From contig CAXBBL010000003.1 of NCBI GenBank assembly GCA_963974215.1, forward strand, positions 62,001 to 126,000: a stretch of DNA of 64,000 bases, read 5' to 3'. Each line of letters starts with the position of its first letter. The first letter of the stretch is position 1. Shown in pieces: positions 50,431-59,101 of the stretch. Origin of the DNA: Croceimicrobium sp963974215. Lineage in GTDB: Bacteria; Bacteroidota; Bacteroidia; Flavobacteriales; Schleiferiaceae. Both the position numbers and the translations under genes were made by a program. The notes under the pieces are model-generated. The model saw only the letters and a program-made list of their open reading frames with translations. It was not told the DNA's origin and did no database searches.

Positions 50431-53316
50431 ATGAAATTCCTAAAATTAGCTTTCACCTTTATTATTTTCTGCTCACCCTTATTTCTTTCGGCCCAAAAAG
50501 GCATCATAAGAGGTCAAGTAATTGACGGGGAAAATGGCGAGCCACTTTTTAGTGCCAATGCGGTAATAAAGGGAACGACCAATGGAGCAACCACTGATTT
50601 TGACGGCAACTTTGAGCTTAGTGCTGAAGCAGGTGTTTACACCATTGAGTATAGCTTTATCGGTATGTCTAGCCTATTAGTAACCGGCGTTACAGTTATT
50701 GCCGGCGAGGTTACTGTTGTAGATGCGGTTAAATTAGAACCAGCTAGTAGCCAGTTGGCCGAGGTTGTTATTACTTCAGAAGCCGTACGAAATTCGGAAG
50801 CTTCTCTGGTAACCGTTAAACGAAAGTCTACCAACTTGGTAGACGGCGTGTCTGCGGCAAAGCTTCGTAAAACAGGAGATTCTGATGCGGGTGATGCGGC
50901 TAAAAGGGTTACGGGTGTATCGGTAGAAGGCGGTAAGTATGTTTATGTGCGTGGATTAGGAGACCGCTACACAAAAACAATGCTTAATGGCGTAGATATA
51001 CCAGGACTAGATCCAGATAAAAACTCCATTCAAATTGACATCTTTCCAACAAACTTAATTAGCAACCTTACCGTACTTAAAAGTGGTCTAGCCGAATTAC
51101 CCGCCGATTTTACTGGTGGAGTAGTTAATATCGAAACCAAAGAATTTCCCAGTAAGAAGATTTTTGATGTTTCCGTAGGTGTAACTTATAACCCTAGTAT
51201 GCACTTTAATAGCAATTACCTTACTTATGAAGGTGGTTCGACTGACTTTTTAGGTTTTGATGATGGTACTCGCAGCATTCCCAGAGCAGATGGCAGTGGG
51301 TCCGTTGCTTTATTTGATCCTAATACAGAGGTTGAGAGTTTTAACAAGAGCTTCAATAAGACCTTAGGGGCTGATCCAAGCACTAGTTTGATGGATTACA
51401 ATTTAGGCGTATCCATGGGGAACCAATACAAGCTGGACAACGGCAACAAGTTGGGCTATATTTTCTCCGCTACCTACGATAATTCACGCGTGCTTTATGA
51501 TGATATTGTTTTCGGAGAATACCAACGTTCGCGTTTTTCGGATGAGTATGAAATGATTGAAGCAAGTTCTCAAACAGGTGTTGTTGCAGAGAATACCATT
51601 CTTTTAGGTGGTTTGGGCGGTATTAGCTACAAGACTTTTAGCTCTAAATACAAGCTTACTTTAATGCACCTGCAAAATTCCGTTTCTAAATCGGCGCAGT
51701 TAAATATTGCATCCTTAGATGGTGCCGCCCAGGTTTCGGATTACGAAGCTTTTTCCAATAACTTAGAATTTAATCAACGTGCCCTGACAAATGTTTTATT
51801 AGCGGGTGAGCACTATTTAGATGGTGGTGATTGGGAAGTAAACTGGACCATAGGAACTACTATTTCTTCCATTCAAGATCCTGATATTCGCAAAACGGCT
51901 TTTTCCATTGACCGCGGTGATTCAACTTTCGATCCCGGTGAAGGTGGCTATCCTAGTAGAATTTGGCGTTATCTAAATGAGGTGAACCAAGTAAGTAAGA
52001 TAGACATCAGTCATGAGCATCAATTATTCGGTCGCGATTCCAAATTAAAGTTTGGCGCCAGTCATGTTTTCAAGTATCGCGATTACGTAATTTACCGATA
52101 TAACCTTCAGCAGCTTGCTGGTGATCAACTCGTTTTTAGTGGTGATGCCAATGAGGTTTTGGCTGACGAAAACTTATTTCCCAACGGACAATTATATTAC
52201 AATCCTGAACAGTTAGCTGGGAAAGGTAACCCGAATGAGTATCAGTCGAACATTAATAATTTCGGATTTTATATTTCAGAAGAGTTCAAACCAACCGAGC
52301 GTTTAAAAACTGTTGTTGGTTTAAGAGCTGAGCTTTTCCAACAGCGTCATACTGGTCGTGATCAGGTAGGGGCTCAAAATCCTAATGACCCTAATGCAAA
52401 TATTTTAGATAATGCACTAGTATTAGATGCGCTGGATTTATTTCCTTCGGCCAACTTAATTTATGCGCTTACGGACGACCAAAATCTAAGGGTTTCTTAT
52501 TTCCGTTCCATTGCACGTCCTTCTTTTAAGGAATTGTCCTTCGCCCAGATTCTTGACCCAATTTCTAACCGAACCTTTAATGGTGGTCTTTTAGTCTATC
52601 AAAATGACTGGGATGGAAATTTAAGATCCACGCTTATCAATAACTTCGACATTCGATGGGAGCGATTTTTTGATGGAGCTGACATTATCTCTTTTAGTGC
52701 TTTTTATAAAAGCTTTGATGCGCCCATTGAATTAGTTCGAATCCCTACCGCTTTACGCGATTTCCAGCCTCGTAATGTTGGTAACGGAACTTTGATAGGG
52801 GGAGAATTTGAATTTAGAAAGGGTTTAGTGATTCTTAGCGAAGCATTAAAAAACATTAGCTTCTCAGGAAACTTCACCTACACCTATTCTCAGATTGACA
52901 TGACGGATGTGGAGTTCGCTGCTCGGAAGGGTACAGAAAAAGAGGGACAAAGTATTGACGATACGCGCGCTATGGCGGGTCAAGCTCCTTATATCATCAA
53001 TGCTGGTTTTAGTTACGATAAAGCAGAGACGGGTCTTAGCGCTGGTGTCTTTTATAATGTAAAAGGTCGCACCTTAGAAATTGTTGGAGGAAACCTGGCA
53101 CCAGATATTTATACTGAACCTTTCCATAGTTTAAACCTAACCGTTAACAAACGGTTCGGAAAGGATGAGAAGTCGGCCTTGAATATTAAGGTTTCCAATT
53201 TATTAAACGATCGTCGCGAAAGCTTTTTCCAAGCTTATAAGGCGACGGAACAGATATTTACCAGTCTAGCTCCCGGTGTAGCGGTTTCAATTGGTTATAC
53301 TTATAGTTTCTATTAA
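50431..53316 (+). CDS. TonB-dependent receptor with N-terminal CarboxypepD_reg domain
   Basis: 961 aa outer-membrane transporter. Signal peptide (1-21), a carboxypeptidase-regulatory-like domain (about 24-110, IRGQVIDGENGEPLFSANAVIKGTT), plug domain (about 130-240, VYVRGLGDRYTKTMLNGVDIPG; SGLAELPADFTGGVVNIETKE), then a 22-strand barrel ending SIGYTYSFY. No SusD-like partner is adjacent, so it is not a standard polysaccharide utilisation pair. Its substrate may be phosphorus-rich, given the putative Pho boxes upstream of the preceding gene and the Pi transporter downstream (inference). Confidence 0.93.
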   Translation: MKFLKLAFTFIIFCSPLFLSAQKGIIRGQVIDGENGEPLFSANAVIKGTTNGATTDFDGNFELSAEAGVYTIEYSFIGMSSLLVTGVTVIAGEVTVVDAVKLEPASSQLAEVVITSEAVRNSEASLVTVKRKSTNLVDGVSAAKLRKTGDSDAGDAAKRVTGVSVEGGKYVYVRGLGDRYTKTMLNGVDIPGLDPDKNSIQIDIFPTNLISNLTVLKSGLAELPADFTGGVVNIETKEFPSKKIFDVSVGVTYNPSMHFNSNYLTYEGGSTDFLGFDDGTRSIPRADGSGSVALFDPNTEVESFNKSFNKTLGADPSTSLMDYNLGVSMGNQYKLDNGNKLGYIFSATYDNSRVLYDDIVFGEYQRSRFSDEYEMIEASSQTGVVAENTILLGGLGGISYKTFSSKYKLTLMHLQNSVSKSAQLNIASLDGAAQVSDYEAFSNNLEFNQRALTNVLLAGEHYLDGGDWEVNWTIGTTISSIQDPDIRKTAFSIDRGDSTFDPGEGGYPSRIWRYLNEVNQVSKIDISHEHQLFGRDSKLKFGASHVFKYRDYVIYRYNLQQLAGDQLVFSGDANEVLADENLFPNGQLYYNPEQLAGKGNPNEYQSNINNFGFYISEEFKPTERLKTVVGLRAELFQQRHTGRDQVGAQNPNDPNANILDNALVLDALDLFPSANLIYALTDDQNLRVSYFRSIARPSFKELSFAQILDPISNRTFNGGLLVYQNDWDGNLRSTLINNFDIRWERFFDGADIISFSAFYKSFDAPIELVRIPTALRDFQPRNVGNGTLIGGEFEFRKGLVILSEALKNISFSGNFTYTYSQIDMTDVEFAARKGTEKEGQSIDDTRAMAGQAPYIINAGFSYDKAETGLSAGVFYNVKGRTLEIVGGNLAPDIYTEPFHSLNLTVNKRFGKDEKSALNIKVSNLLNDRRESFFQAYKATEQIFTSLAPGVAVSIGYTYSFY

Positions 53317-53327
53317 TCCACATAAAT

Positions 53328-53363
53328 GGGGGAGTCTAAGTTTAATGAAGGCTTAAACTCCCC
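53328..53363 (+). terminator. Terminator after the TonB receptor
   Basis: GGGGAGT-c-TAAG / CTTA-a-ACTCCCC stem with one mismatch, followed by GTATTTTT. Confidence 0.65.
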
Positions 53364-53388
53364 GTATTTTTAACTCTGCACAAAATCT

Positions 53389-53396
53389 TACATTTG
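53389..53396 (+). promoter_or_regulatory. Bacteroidota -7 promoter element
   Basis: TACATTTG, exact TAnnTTTG, 17 bp before the ATG of the lamin-tail protein gene. Confidence 0.6.
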
Positions 53397-53413
53397 CAGC
53401 TTAAATCCCAACA

Positions 53414-56400
53414 ATGAAAATTAAAAAATTATCCGTCTTATTTGCTACGATTGGAGCAAGCTTGATTAGTTATCAAGGCTTTACCAATTCTGGTGGTGCC
53501 CCTGCCGGTAGAAATGGTTCTCCCCAAAGTTCTTCAACTTGCGCCACAGCAGGTTGCCATACTTCCGGAACTATTACCAATCAAACCATAACAGTTAGTA
53601 CTAATATCCCCGCAAGCGGATATCAAGCGAATACCAATTACACGGTTACGGTTACGGCCAATGATGGTTCGATGATGAATGGAACTATAGGTTTCCAAGC
53701 TTCAGTTGAAGATGCTACTGGTCATGTTGGAACTTTAAGTTCAGCAAGTAATAATGCGCAAATTAATGGTAGTTATATAACCCATACTGGTGCTGGAAAT
53801 GCTTCAAACATGGGTGTGAATACTTGGACTTTCGACTGGAATCCAGGTGCAAACCCTCCGGCTAATGCCATGATTTATACCGCGGTTAATTTCTCTAACG
53901 ACGATGGTGGTCAATCAGGCGATAATATTGGAACACAAACCTTGGCTTTAAGCCAGTTTACTGCGGTAGTTTCTGCCCCTTGTTCTAAGCCTTTCTTCTC
54001 CGAATATATAGAGGGAAGCAGTAACAACAAAGGCTTTGAAATTTACAATCCCACAGGTGCTCCTTTAGACTTAGGTCCTTATAAAGTATACTTATCAGTT
54101 AACGGAGGAAGCGTTGTAAATGCGTTTAATCTAAGCGGCATGCTAGCTTCGGGTGCAGTTTATACGATTACTACGGATCAAGCAGACCCTACTATGTTAG
54201 CAGCAGCGGATACCGCTTTATCGTTCCCTTCTGTAGCACACTTTAATGGCGATGATGCGCTTTTCTTAGTAGACACCTCAATGAATGATACCCTAGATGT
54301 TATTGGCGTTATTGGAGTTGACCCTGGTTCTAGCTGGACCGTAGGTTCTGGTACAACCGCCGACAATACTTTGGTTAGAGATACAACTATTAATATGGGT
54401 CAGACTGACTGGACAATCGGTGCAACCGAATGGTCTGTTCAGCCAAATAATACTTTTACATATTTAGGTGCGCATACCTCTATGTGTATTGCTCTACCTT
54501 GCTCTAAGCCTTTCTTCTCCGAATATATAGAGGGAAGCAGTAACAACAAAGGCTTTGAAATTTACAATCCCACAGGTGCTCCTTTAGACTTAGGTCCTTA
54601 TAAAGTATACTTATCAGTTAACGGAGGAAGCGTTGTAAATGCGTTTAATCTAAGCGGCATGCTAGCTTCGGGTGCAGTTTATACGATTACTACTGATCAG
54701 TCAGACCCTACTATGTTAGCAGTGGCGGATACCGCTTTGTCTTTCCCTTCAGTGGCGCATTTTAACGGTGATGATGCACTTTTCTTAGTAGACACCACCA
54801 TGAATGATACTCTCGATATTATTGGAGTTATTGGTGTGGATCCGGGTTCTAGCTGGCCTGTCGGCACCGGTTCTACAGCAGATAATACTTTGGTTAGGGA
54901 TATGACTATCACAGGAGGCCAAACCGATTGGGCTATTGGCGCAACCGAATGGACTGTTAACCCTAGTAATACTTTTACCTTCTTAGGTGCCCACAGTTCT
55001 TCCTGTGTTAACACTACCCCTATGGTTGCCACGGCAAACTTTGTTACTGCTTCAGGCACCTTGGTTTCGGAAGCGGCAGGCACGTTTACAGTAGAAGTAA
55101 ACATCAATCCAGTTTCTGCTTCTAATGATACTTTAAGTATCATGCTTACGCCTGGTTTAGGTTTAACTACTGCCGATGGTACAGTGATGCCTGCGCCAAA
55201 TGCCTCAGGAATTTTAGAGCTAATAATCCCCGCAGGAGAAGATTCAACTGGTTTTGTTTTTACGATTATCGACGATGCCATTTTAGAAGGCAACGAAACT
55301 TTATACGTTCACATGGTTAGCGCTTCTGCCAACCTTGCCATTGGTATGTCAGATTCTATCGACCTGATTATTGAGGATAACGATCAAATTATTCCCTTAT
55401 ATAATATTGTTGATTTAAAATCCGTAGATGCCGATTTTATTGCTGATTCTTTAGGAGTAGAGTGTAAAATTATTGGAACTGTTTACACAGATGACTTTGA
55501 TGGAGATGCAGGTTATAGCTTCTACATCTACGATAATACGGGAGGAATGAATATTTTCAATTTTGTGGATGAGCCAGGTGCTTACCAAGTTAACCGCGGC
55601 GATTCGATTCGCGTTTCGGGAGTGGTTGATTTTTACAACGGTCTGACGGAATTAAAAGTAGACTCTATCACTCTTTTAGCTACGAATAGAACCTTAAAGC
55701 AACCTACCCAAGTTTCCACACTAGATGAAAGCACCGAAAGTGAGTATATCCGTCTCAATGGCTTTTACTTAGTAAATCCTGCAGGATGGCCTGCTTTCCC
55801 AGGTTCTAGTGTAAACCTAGATATAACCAATGGTATAGATACTTTAGTTATGCGTATCGATAGCGATACTGATATTGACGGTTCTACCGCTCCAACTGGT
55901 TACTTCGATGTAATTGGTGCTGGTTCTCAGTTCGATTCGTCTATTCCGCACGATGAAAGTTACCAAATCTTCCCACGAGACACCATGGATATTATTCCCG
56001 TTACTTTACCTAGCCTATACATTAGTGAAGTAATGCCTAGCACTGGTGCTAACATTCCTTCTGCTATTAGTGGCGATTGGTTCGAAGTTAGAAATAACGG
56101 GAACACTGCAGTAGATTTCAATGGCATTAGTTGGGATGATGAAAGCGCTACTGCGGGTACGCACACAGTGGGTACTTCGGTAAGTCTTCCTGCTGGTGAA
56201 GCTGCTATTTTCTTAGATGCCGCTAGCACCCTTGATGTAAGCGATTGGATCGCAGAATGGGGGCAAACAGGAAATAACCTAATCGTTCTTAATACGGATA
56301 ACCAGTTTAACGGTTTCAGCGGTTTAAGCTCTAATGGTGATGCGGTATTCTTATACGATGATGGTGGTCGCTTAATTTCTAGCGTGTCCTATGATGGCGC

Positions 56401-56788
56401 TGCAGTTAATGCGGGTGTATCACTTGAGTTTGACATGAGTGGGATGTATTTAGGAAATTCCTCTGGCGGAAACAATGGTGCTTACTCAAGCATTAATGGC
56501 GATGTTGGTAGCCCAGGTGATATGAATCCAAACTTTAGCTTAAATGATTTATTGAATGATAATTTAAGTATCTATCCTAATCCGGCTAGCACTTACTTTA
56601 CCATTAGCTCATCTAACAATGCTGAAAAAACAATTGAAGTACGCAATGTTAATGGCCAGTTGGTTAAAACAGTAAGCAGCACAGACTTAGAAGTTAGAGT
56701 AAATACTGAAGCTTTGGCAGCAGGTGTTTATATGTTAAATATTAAAACTGCCGATTATAGCCTAACGCGTAAGTTAGTTATTCGTTAA
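53414..56788 (+). CDS. Large secreted multi-domain protein: choice-of-anchor-type, tandem lamin-tail, Calx-beta-like, lamin-tail, T9SS domains
   Basis: 1124 aa. Signal peptide (1-24), then NSGGAPAGRNGSP with CATAGCHTSG (C-x4-C-H), resembling the choice-of-anchor V domain. Two tandem lamin-tail-like domains (about 188-360 and 361-534) beginning CSKPFFSEYIEGSSNNKGFEI, with their first 64 residues identical. A Calx-beta-like region follows (about 540-660), then an OB-fold-like region with YNIVDLKSVDADF (about 665-860), a third lamin-tail domain (about 868-1040, LYISEVMPS) and a sorting domain (about 1055-1124, LSIYPNPASTYF). No nuclease motif seen. Lamin-tail domains often accompany extracellular nucleases. 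Possible Pho-linked scavenger (inference). Confidence 0.9.
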   Translation: MKIKKLSVLFATIGASLISYQGFTNSGGAPAGRNGSPQSSSTCATAGCHTSGTITNQTITVSTNIPASGYQANTNYTVTVTANDGSMMNGTIGFQASVEDATGHVGTLSSASNNAQINGSYITHTGAGNASNMGVNTWTFDWNPGANPPANAMIYTAVNFSNDDGGQSGDNIGTQTLALSQFTAVVSAPCSKPFFSEYIEGSSNNKGFEIYNPTGAPLDLGPYKVYLSVNGGSVVNAFNLSGMLASGAVYTITTDQADPTMLAAADTALSFPSVAHFNGDDALFLVDTSMNDTLDVIGVIGVDPGSSWTVGSGTTADNTLVRDTTINMGQTDWTIGATEWSVQPNNTFTYLGAHTSMCIALPCSKPFFSEYIEGSSNNKGFEIYNPTGAPLDLGPYKVYLSVNGGSVVNAFNLSGMLASGAVYTITTDQSDPTMLAVADTALSFPSVAHFNGDDALFLVDTTMNDTLDIIGVIGVDPGSSWPVGTGSTADNTLVRDMTITGGQTDWAIGATEWTVNPSNTFTFLGAHSSSCVNTTPMVATANFVTASGTLVSEAAGTFTVEVNINPVSASNDTLSIMLTPGLGLTTADGTVMPAPNASGILELIIPAGEDSTGFVFTIIDDAILEGNETLYVHMVSASANLAIGMSDSIDLIIEDNDQIIPLYNIVDLKSVDADFIADSLGVECKIIGTVYTDDFDGDAGYSFYIYDNTGGMNIFNFVDEPGAYQVNRGDSIRVSGVVDFYNGLTELKVDSITLLATNRTLKQPTQVSTLDESTESEYIRLNGFYLVNPAGWPAFPGSSVNLDITNGIDTLVMRIDSDTDIDGSTAPTGYFDVIGAGSQFDSSIPHDESYQIFPRDTMDIIPVTLPSLYISEVMPSTGANIPSAISGDWFEVRNNGNTAVDFNGISWDDESATAGTHTVGTSVSLPAGEAAIFLDAASTLDVSDWIAEWGQTGNNLIVLNTDNQFNGFSGLSSNGDAVFLYDDGGRLISSVSYDGAAVNAGVSLEFDMSGMYLGNSSGGNNGAYSSINGDVGSPGDMNPNFSLNDLLNDNLSIYPNPASTYFTISSSNNAEKTIEVRNVNGQLVKTVSSTDLEVRVNTEALAAGVYMLNIKTADYSLTRKLVIR
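53984..54174 (+). repeat. Intragenic direct repeat, unit 1 (191 bp)
   Basis: Identical to 54503-54693, in frame (offset 519 bp, 173 codons). Outside these 191 bp the two lamin-tail units diverge at many synonymous sites. Confidence 0.95.
54503..54693 (+). repeat. Intragenic direct repeat, unit 2 (191 bp)
   Basis: Second copy of the repeat at 53984-54174; the identical block ends at the same codon, after which silent differences resume. Confidence 0.95.
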
Positions 56789-56808
56789 TATTTTGAATAT
56801 ACAAAAGG

Positions 56809-56839
56809 AAAGGGGCTCCTTTGGGGGCCCCTTTTTTTA
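56809..56839 (+). terminator. Rho-independent terminator
   Basis: Stem AAAGGGGCTCC / GGGGCCCCTTT (11 pairs, one G-U), loop TTTG, then T-run, between the lamin-tail gene and the Na/Pi transporter gene. Confidence 0.85.
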
Positions 56840-56852
56840 ATTACTGAAAAAC

Positions 56853-58571
56853 TTGAATTTCCCTATCTTAAATATTCTCTCCATTATTGGTGCTTTAGGT
56901 CTCTTTATCTATGGGATGAAGGTGATGAGCGAAGCCATTCAAAAAGTAGCGGGTGCCAAGCTGCGCAGTACTTTACGTACCATGACGGCTAGCAGAGGGA
57001 TCGGGGTTTTTACTGGCTTTAGTGTAACGGGTATTTTACAATCATCTTCAGCGACCACGGTTATGATTGTGAGTTTTGTGAATGCAGGACTCATTACCTT
57101 AGAACAGTCGGTAGGTGTTATTATGGGAGCCAATTTAGGCACCACGGTTACCGCTTGGATTGTAGCGGTTTTAGGAATGGGTAAGTTTTCTATTTCGCAA
57201 TTAAGTCTTCCCATTTTGGCTTTGGCCTTTCCCCTTATTTTCCTTTCTAAAGAAAAATTGCGCTTATACGGTGAAGCAATATTTGGCTTTGCCATCCTCT
57301 TTTTGGGTCTTTCTTTTATGCGTGAGTCCTTGCCCGATTGGCAAGCGAACATGGAGGCTTTAAACTTTTTAAAGCAGTTTAATTACGAAGGGAGTAGCTA
57401 TTTATCTGCTTTACTTCTAACAATATTATTTGTTCTACTGGGCACAGTTGTCACTTTCTTTTTACAGTCTTCTAGTGCGGCTATTGCCCTTACTCTGGTG
57501 CTTACCGCAGAAGGGTTTGTTTCTTTCCCATTGGCTGCGGCCATTATATTAGGTGAAAATATAGGTACCACCATTACCGCTAACATAGCAGCGGTAGTGG
57601 CAAATGTTCACGCCAAGCGAGCGGCTAGGGTACACCTAATTTTCAATGTGCTCGGGGTACTTTGGGCCATTTTACTTTTTCCTTTTTTCCTCGACCTCGT
57701 GGCCGCATTAAGTAAGCTTATTTTTAATGGAAATCCTTATAAAGATGATGCGGTTATTGCTCTGTCTTTAAGTTTGTTCCACACCTTATTCAACTTATTT
57801 AACCTTTTGCTCTGCTTAAATTTTGTACCGCTTTTAGTGCGGATCGCCACCTGGATGGTACCATCTCGCAATACAGAAGATGAGCTTTTTAGTCTTGATT
57901 ACATCGGTAGTGGTTTAATGGCAACGCCCGAACTTTCTATGCTGGAAGCCCGTAAAGAGTTGCTCAACTTTGGGGATCTAATTCGCAAGGCGTACAAGTA
58001 TATTCCATTGCTGATAATAGAAATGGATGAAAAGAAGCTGAATCAATATGTAGAGAAACTGGAGAAATACGAAGACATTTCTGATCGCATGGAAATGGAA
58101 ATATCCAATTACCTCAGTAAGATTAGCCAAAGTGAGTTAAGCACCTTTGGAAATAATCGCGTTCGAGTGATGTTAAACGTGGCTAATTATTTAGAGCGTA
58201 TTGGCGATATTTATTTAGAGGTAAGTCGCAACTTGACTAATCGTAAAGAGCAGAAAGCCTACTTCACTCCGGAAATGCGCAATAGTGTGTTACGCTTATC
58301 AGAGCTGGTTTCGCAAAGTCTGGACCTCATGGTAAAGATCATCGACAGTTCGGATGATAAAGATTATTATGAAAGCTCTGTAAAGGTTGAGCGCGAAATC
58401 AACAAGCTTTTTGCAGCGCTCAAGGCAGATTACATTGAAAAGGTAGAAAGGGGTAAATACCGTATTCAGAGTGGTATGTACTACAGCGATTTACTGGCGG
58501 AGATGGAAAGAATTGCCGATCATGCTGCTAATATTAGTTCCGCTCTTTCCTCCAGCGATTTACAAAATTAA
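56853..58571 (+). CDS. Na/Pi-cotransporter family protein (NptA-like) with PhoU-like tail
   Basis: 572 aa, start TTG at 56853; no ATG fits before the first helix (the next Met lies inside it). Eight to ten TM helices holding the two inverted Na/Pi-cotransporter repeats with QSSSATT (about residue 66) and QSSSAAIALT (about 205). The last 200 residues form PhoU-like helical bundles (ISDRMEMEISNYL; SDLLAEMERIADHAANIS). Imports or exports phosphate with Na+; the PhoU-like tail probably regulates. The terminator before it may limit it to partial readthrough; it may have its own weak promoter. Confidence 0.93.
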   Translation: MNFPILNILSIIGALGLFIYGMKVMSEAIQKVAGAKLRSTLRTMTASRGIGVFTGFSVTGILQSSSATTVMIVSFVNAGLITLEQSVGVIMGANLGTTVTAWIVAVLGMGKFSISQLSLPILALAFPLIFLSKEKLRLYGEAIFGFAILFLGLSFMRESLPDWQANMEALNFLKQFNYEGSSYLSALLLTILFVLLGTVVTFFLQSSSAAIALTLVLTAEGFVSFPLAAAIILGENIGTTITANIAAVVANVHAKRAARVHLIFNVLGVLWAILLFPFFLDLVAALSKLIFNGNPYKDDAVIALSLSLFHTLFNLFNLLLCLNFVPLLVRIATWMVPSRNTEDELFSLDYIGSGLMATPELSMLEARKELLNFGDLIRKAYKYIPLLIIEMDEKKLNQYVEKLEKYEDISDRMEMEISNYLSKISQSELSTFGNNRVRVMLNVANYLERIGDIYLEVSRNLTNRKEQKAYFTPEMRNSVLRLSELVSQSLDLMVKIIDSSDDKDYYESSVKVEREINKLFAALKADYIEKVERGKYRIQSGMYYSDLLAEMERIADHAANISSALSSSDLQN

Positions 58572-59101
58572 ATTCCAATAGCAGGACTGCTTATTCGGGT
58601 GCTTTTATTGCCAGCAATGTCTATTAACTGCAGCTCGAACTTAATTGAATCCGTATTATTTAAGGGATAATTCGAATAATCGAAGGGCGTAGTAATATCT
58701 CCTTCTAAGGTTTTGTTCTGACCAATAGGCGTAAGGTTGGGAAGTATGTTATGGAAAGGCAGGCAACTATCGCCCGGAGGGATTTCTTGGTACTGACCAT
58801 TCACTCTTTCGTAATAGTAGATAAAGAGATCGAAACGATTTAAAAAGGTCTCGTAATCGCTTAAAATGCAAGTGTCATTGCTGCCGTTTATATCTTCGCG
58901 TCCAATGTCGCCATCGCCATCAGTAAAGTAAACCGTAAGGTCAATAACCCTTCTGTTATCGGCGCTATCGCCCAAGTATTTTATATTGGCCGTGCGCCAC
59001 TGCAGATAGGGTTGATCTACAAATTTTTGATTTTGCTCGCAGCCAACAAAAGCTAGCCCAAGACCAATTAAGAGTAGTAGTTTTGTAGAGTTAATTCGCA
59101 T
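58568..59101 (-). CDS. Hypothetical lipoprotein
   Basis: 177 aa from ATG at 59101 (MRINSTKLLLLIGLGLAFVGC); two in-frame upstream Met codons overlap the divergent gene. Lipobox FVGC. The mature part has TVYFTDGDGDIGREDINGSND, a calcium-site-like DxDxDxG stretch, and two Cys. No family recognised. Its stop overlaps the convergent transporter gene by 4 nt. Its ATG abuts, base for base, the ATG of the divergent acyl-protein synthetase. Confidence 0.75.
   Translation of the reverse strand: MRINSTKLLLLIGLGLAFVGCEQNQKFVDQPYLQWRTANIKYLGDSADNRRVIDLTVYFTDGDGDIGREDINGSNDTCILSDYETFLNRFDLFIYYYERVNGQYQEIPPGDSCLPFHNILPNLTPIGQNKTLEGDITTPFDYSNYPLNNTDSIKFELQLIDIAGNKSTRISSPAIGI
59078..59085 (+). promoter_or_regulatory. 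-7 promoter element of the LuxE-like gene
   Basis: TAGTTTTG, exact TAnnTTTG, 16 bp before the ATG and inside the 5' end of the opposite-strand lipoprotein gene. Confidence 0.5.

Noticed and set aside
54697..55293. 198-residue minus-strand frame
   Set aside because: Antisense shadow of the lamin-tail gene; low-complexity translation with no start context.
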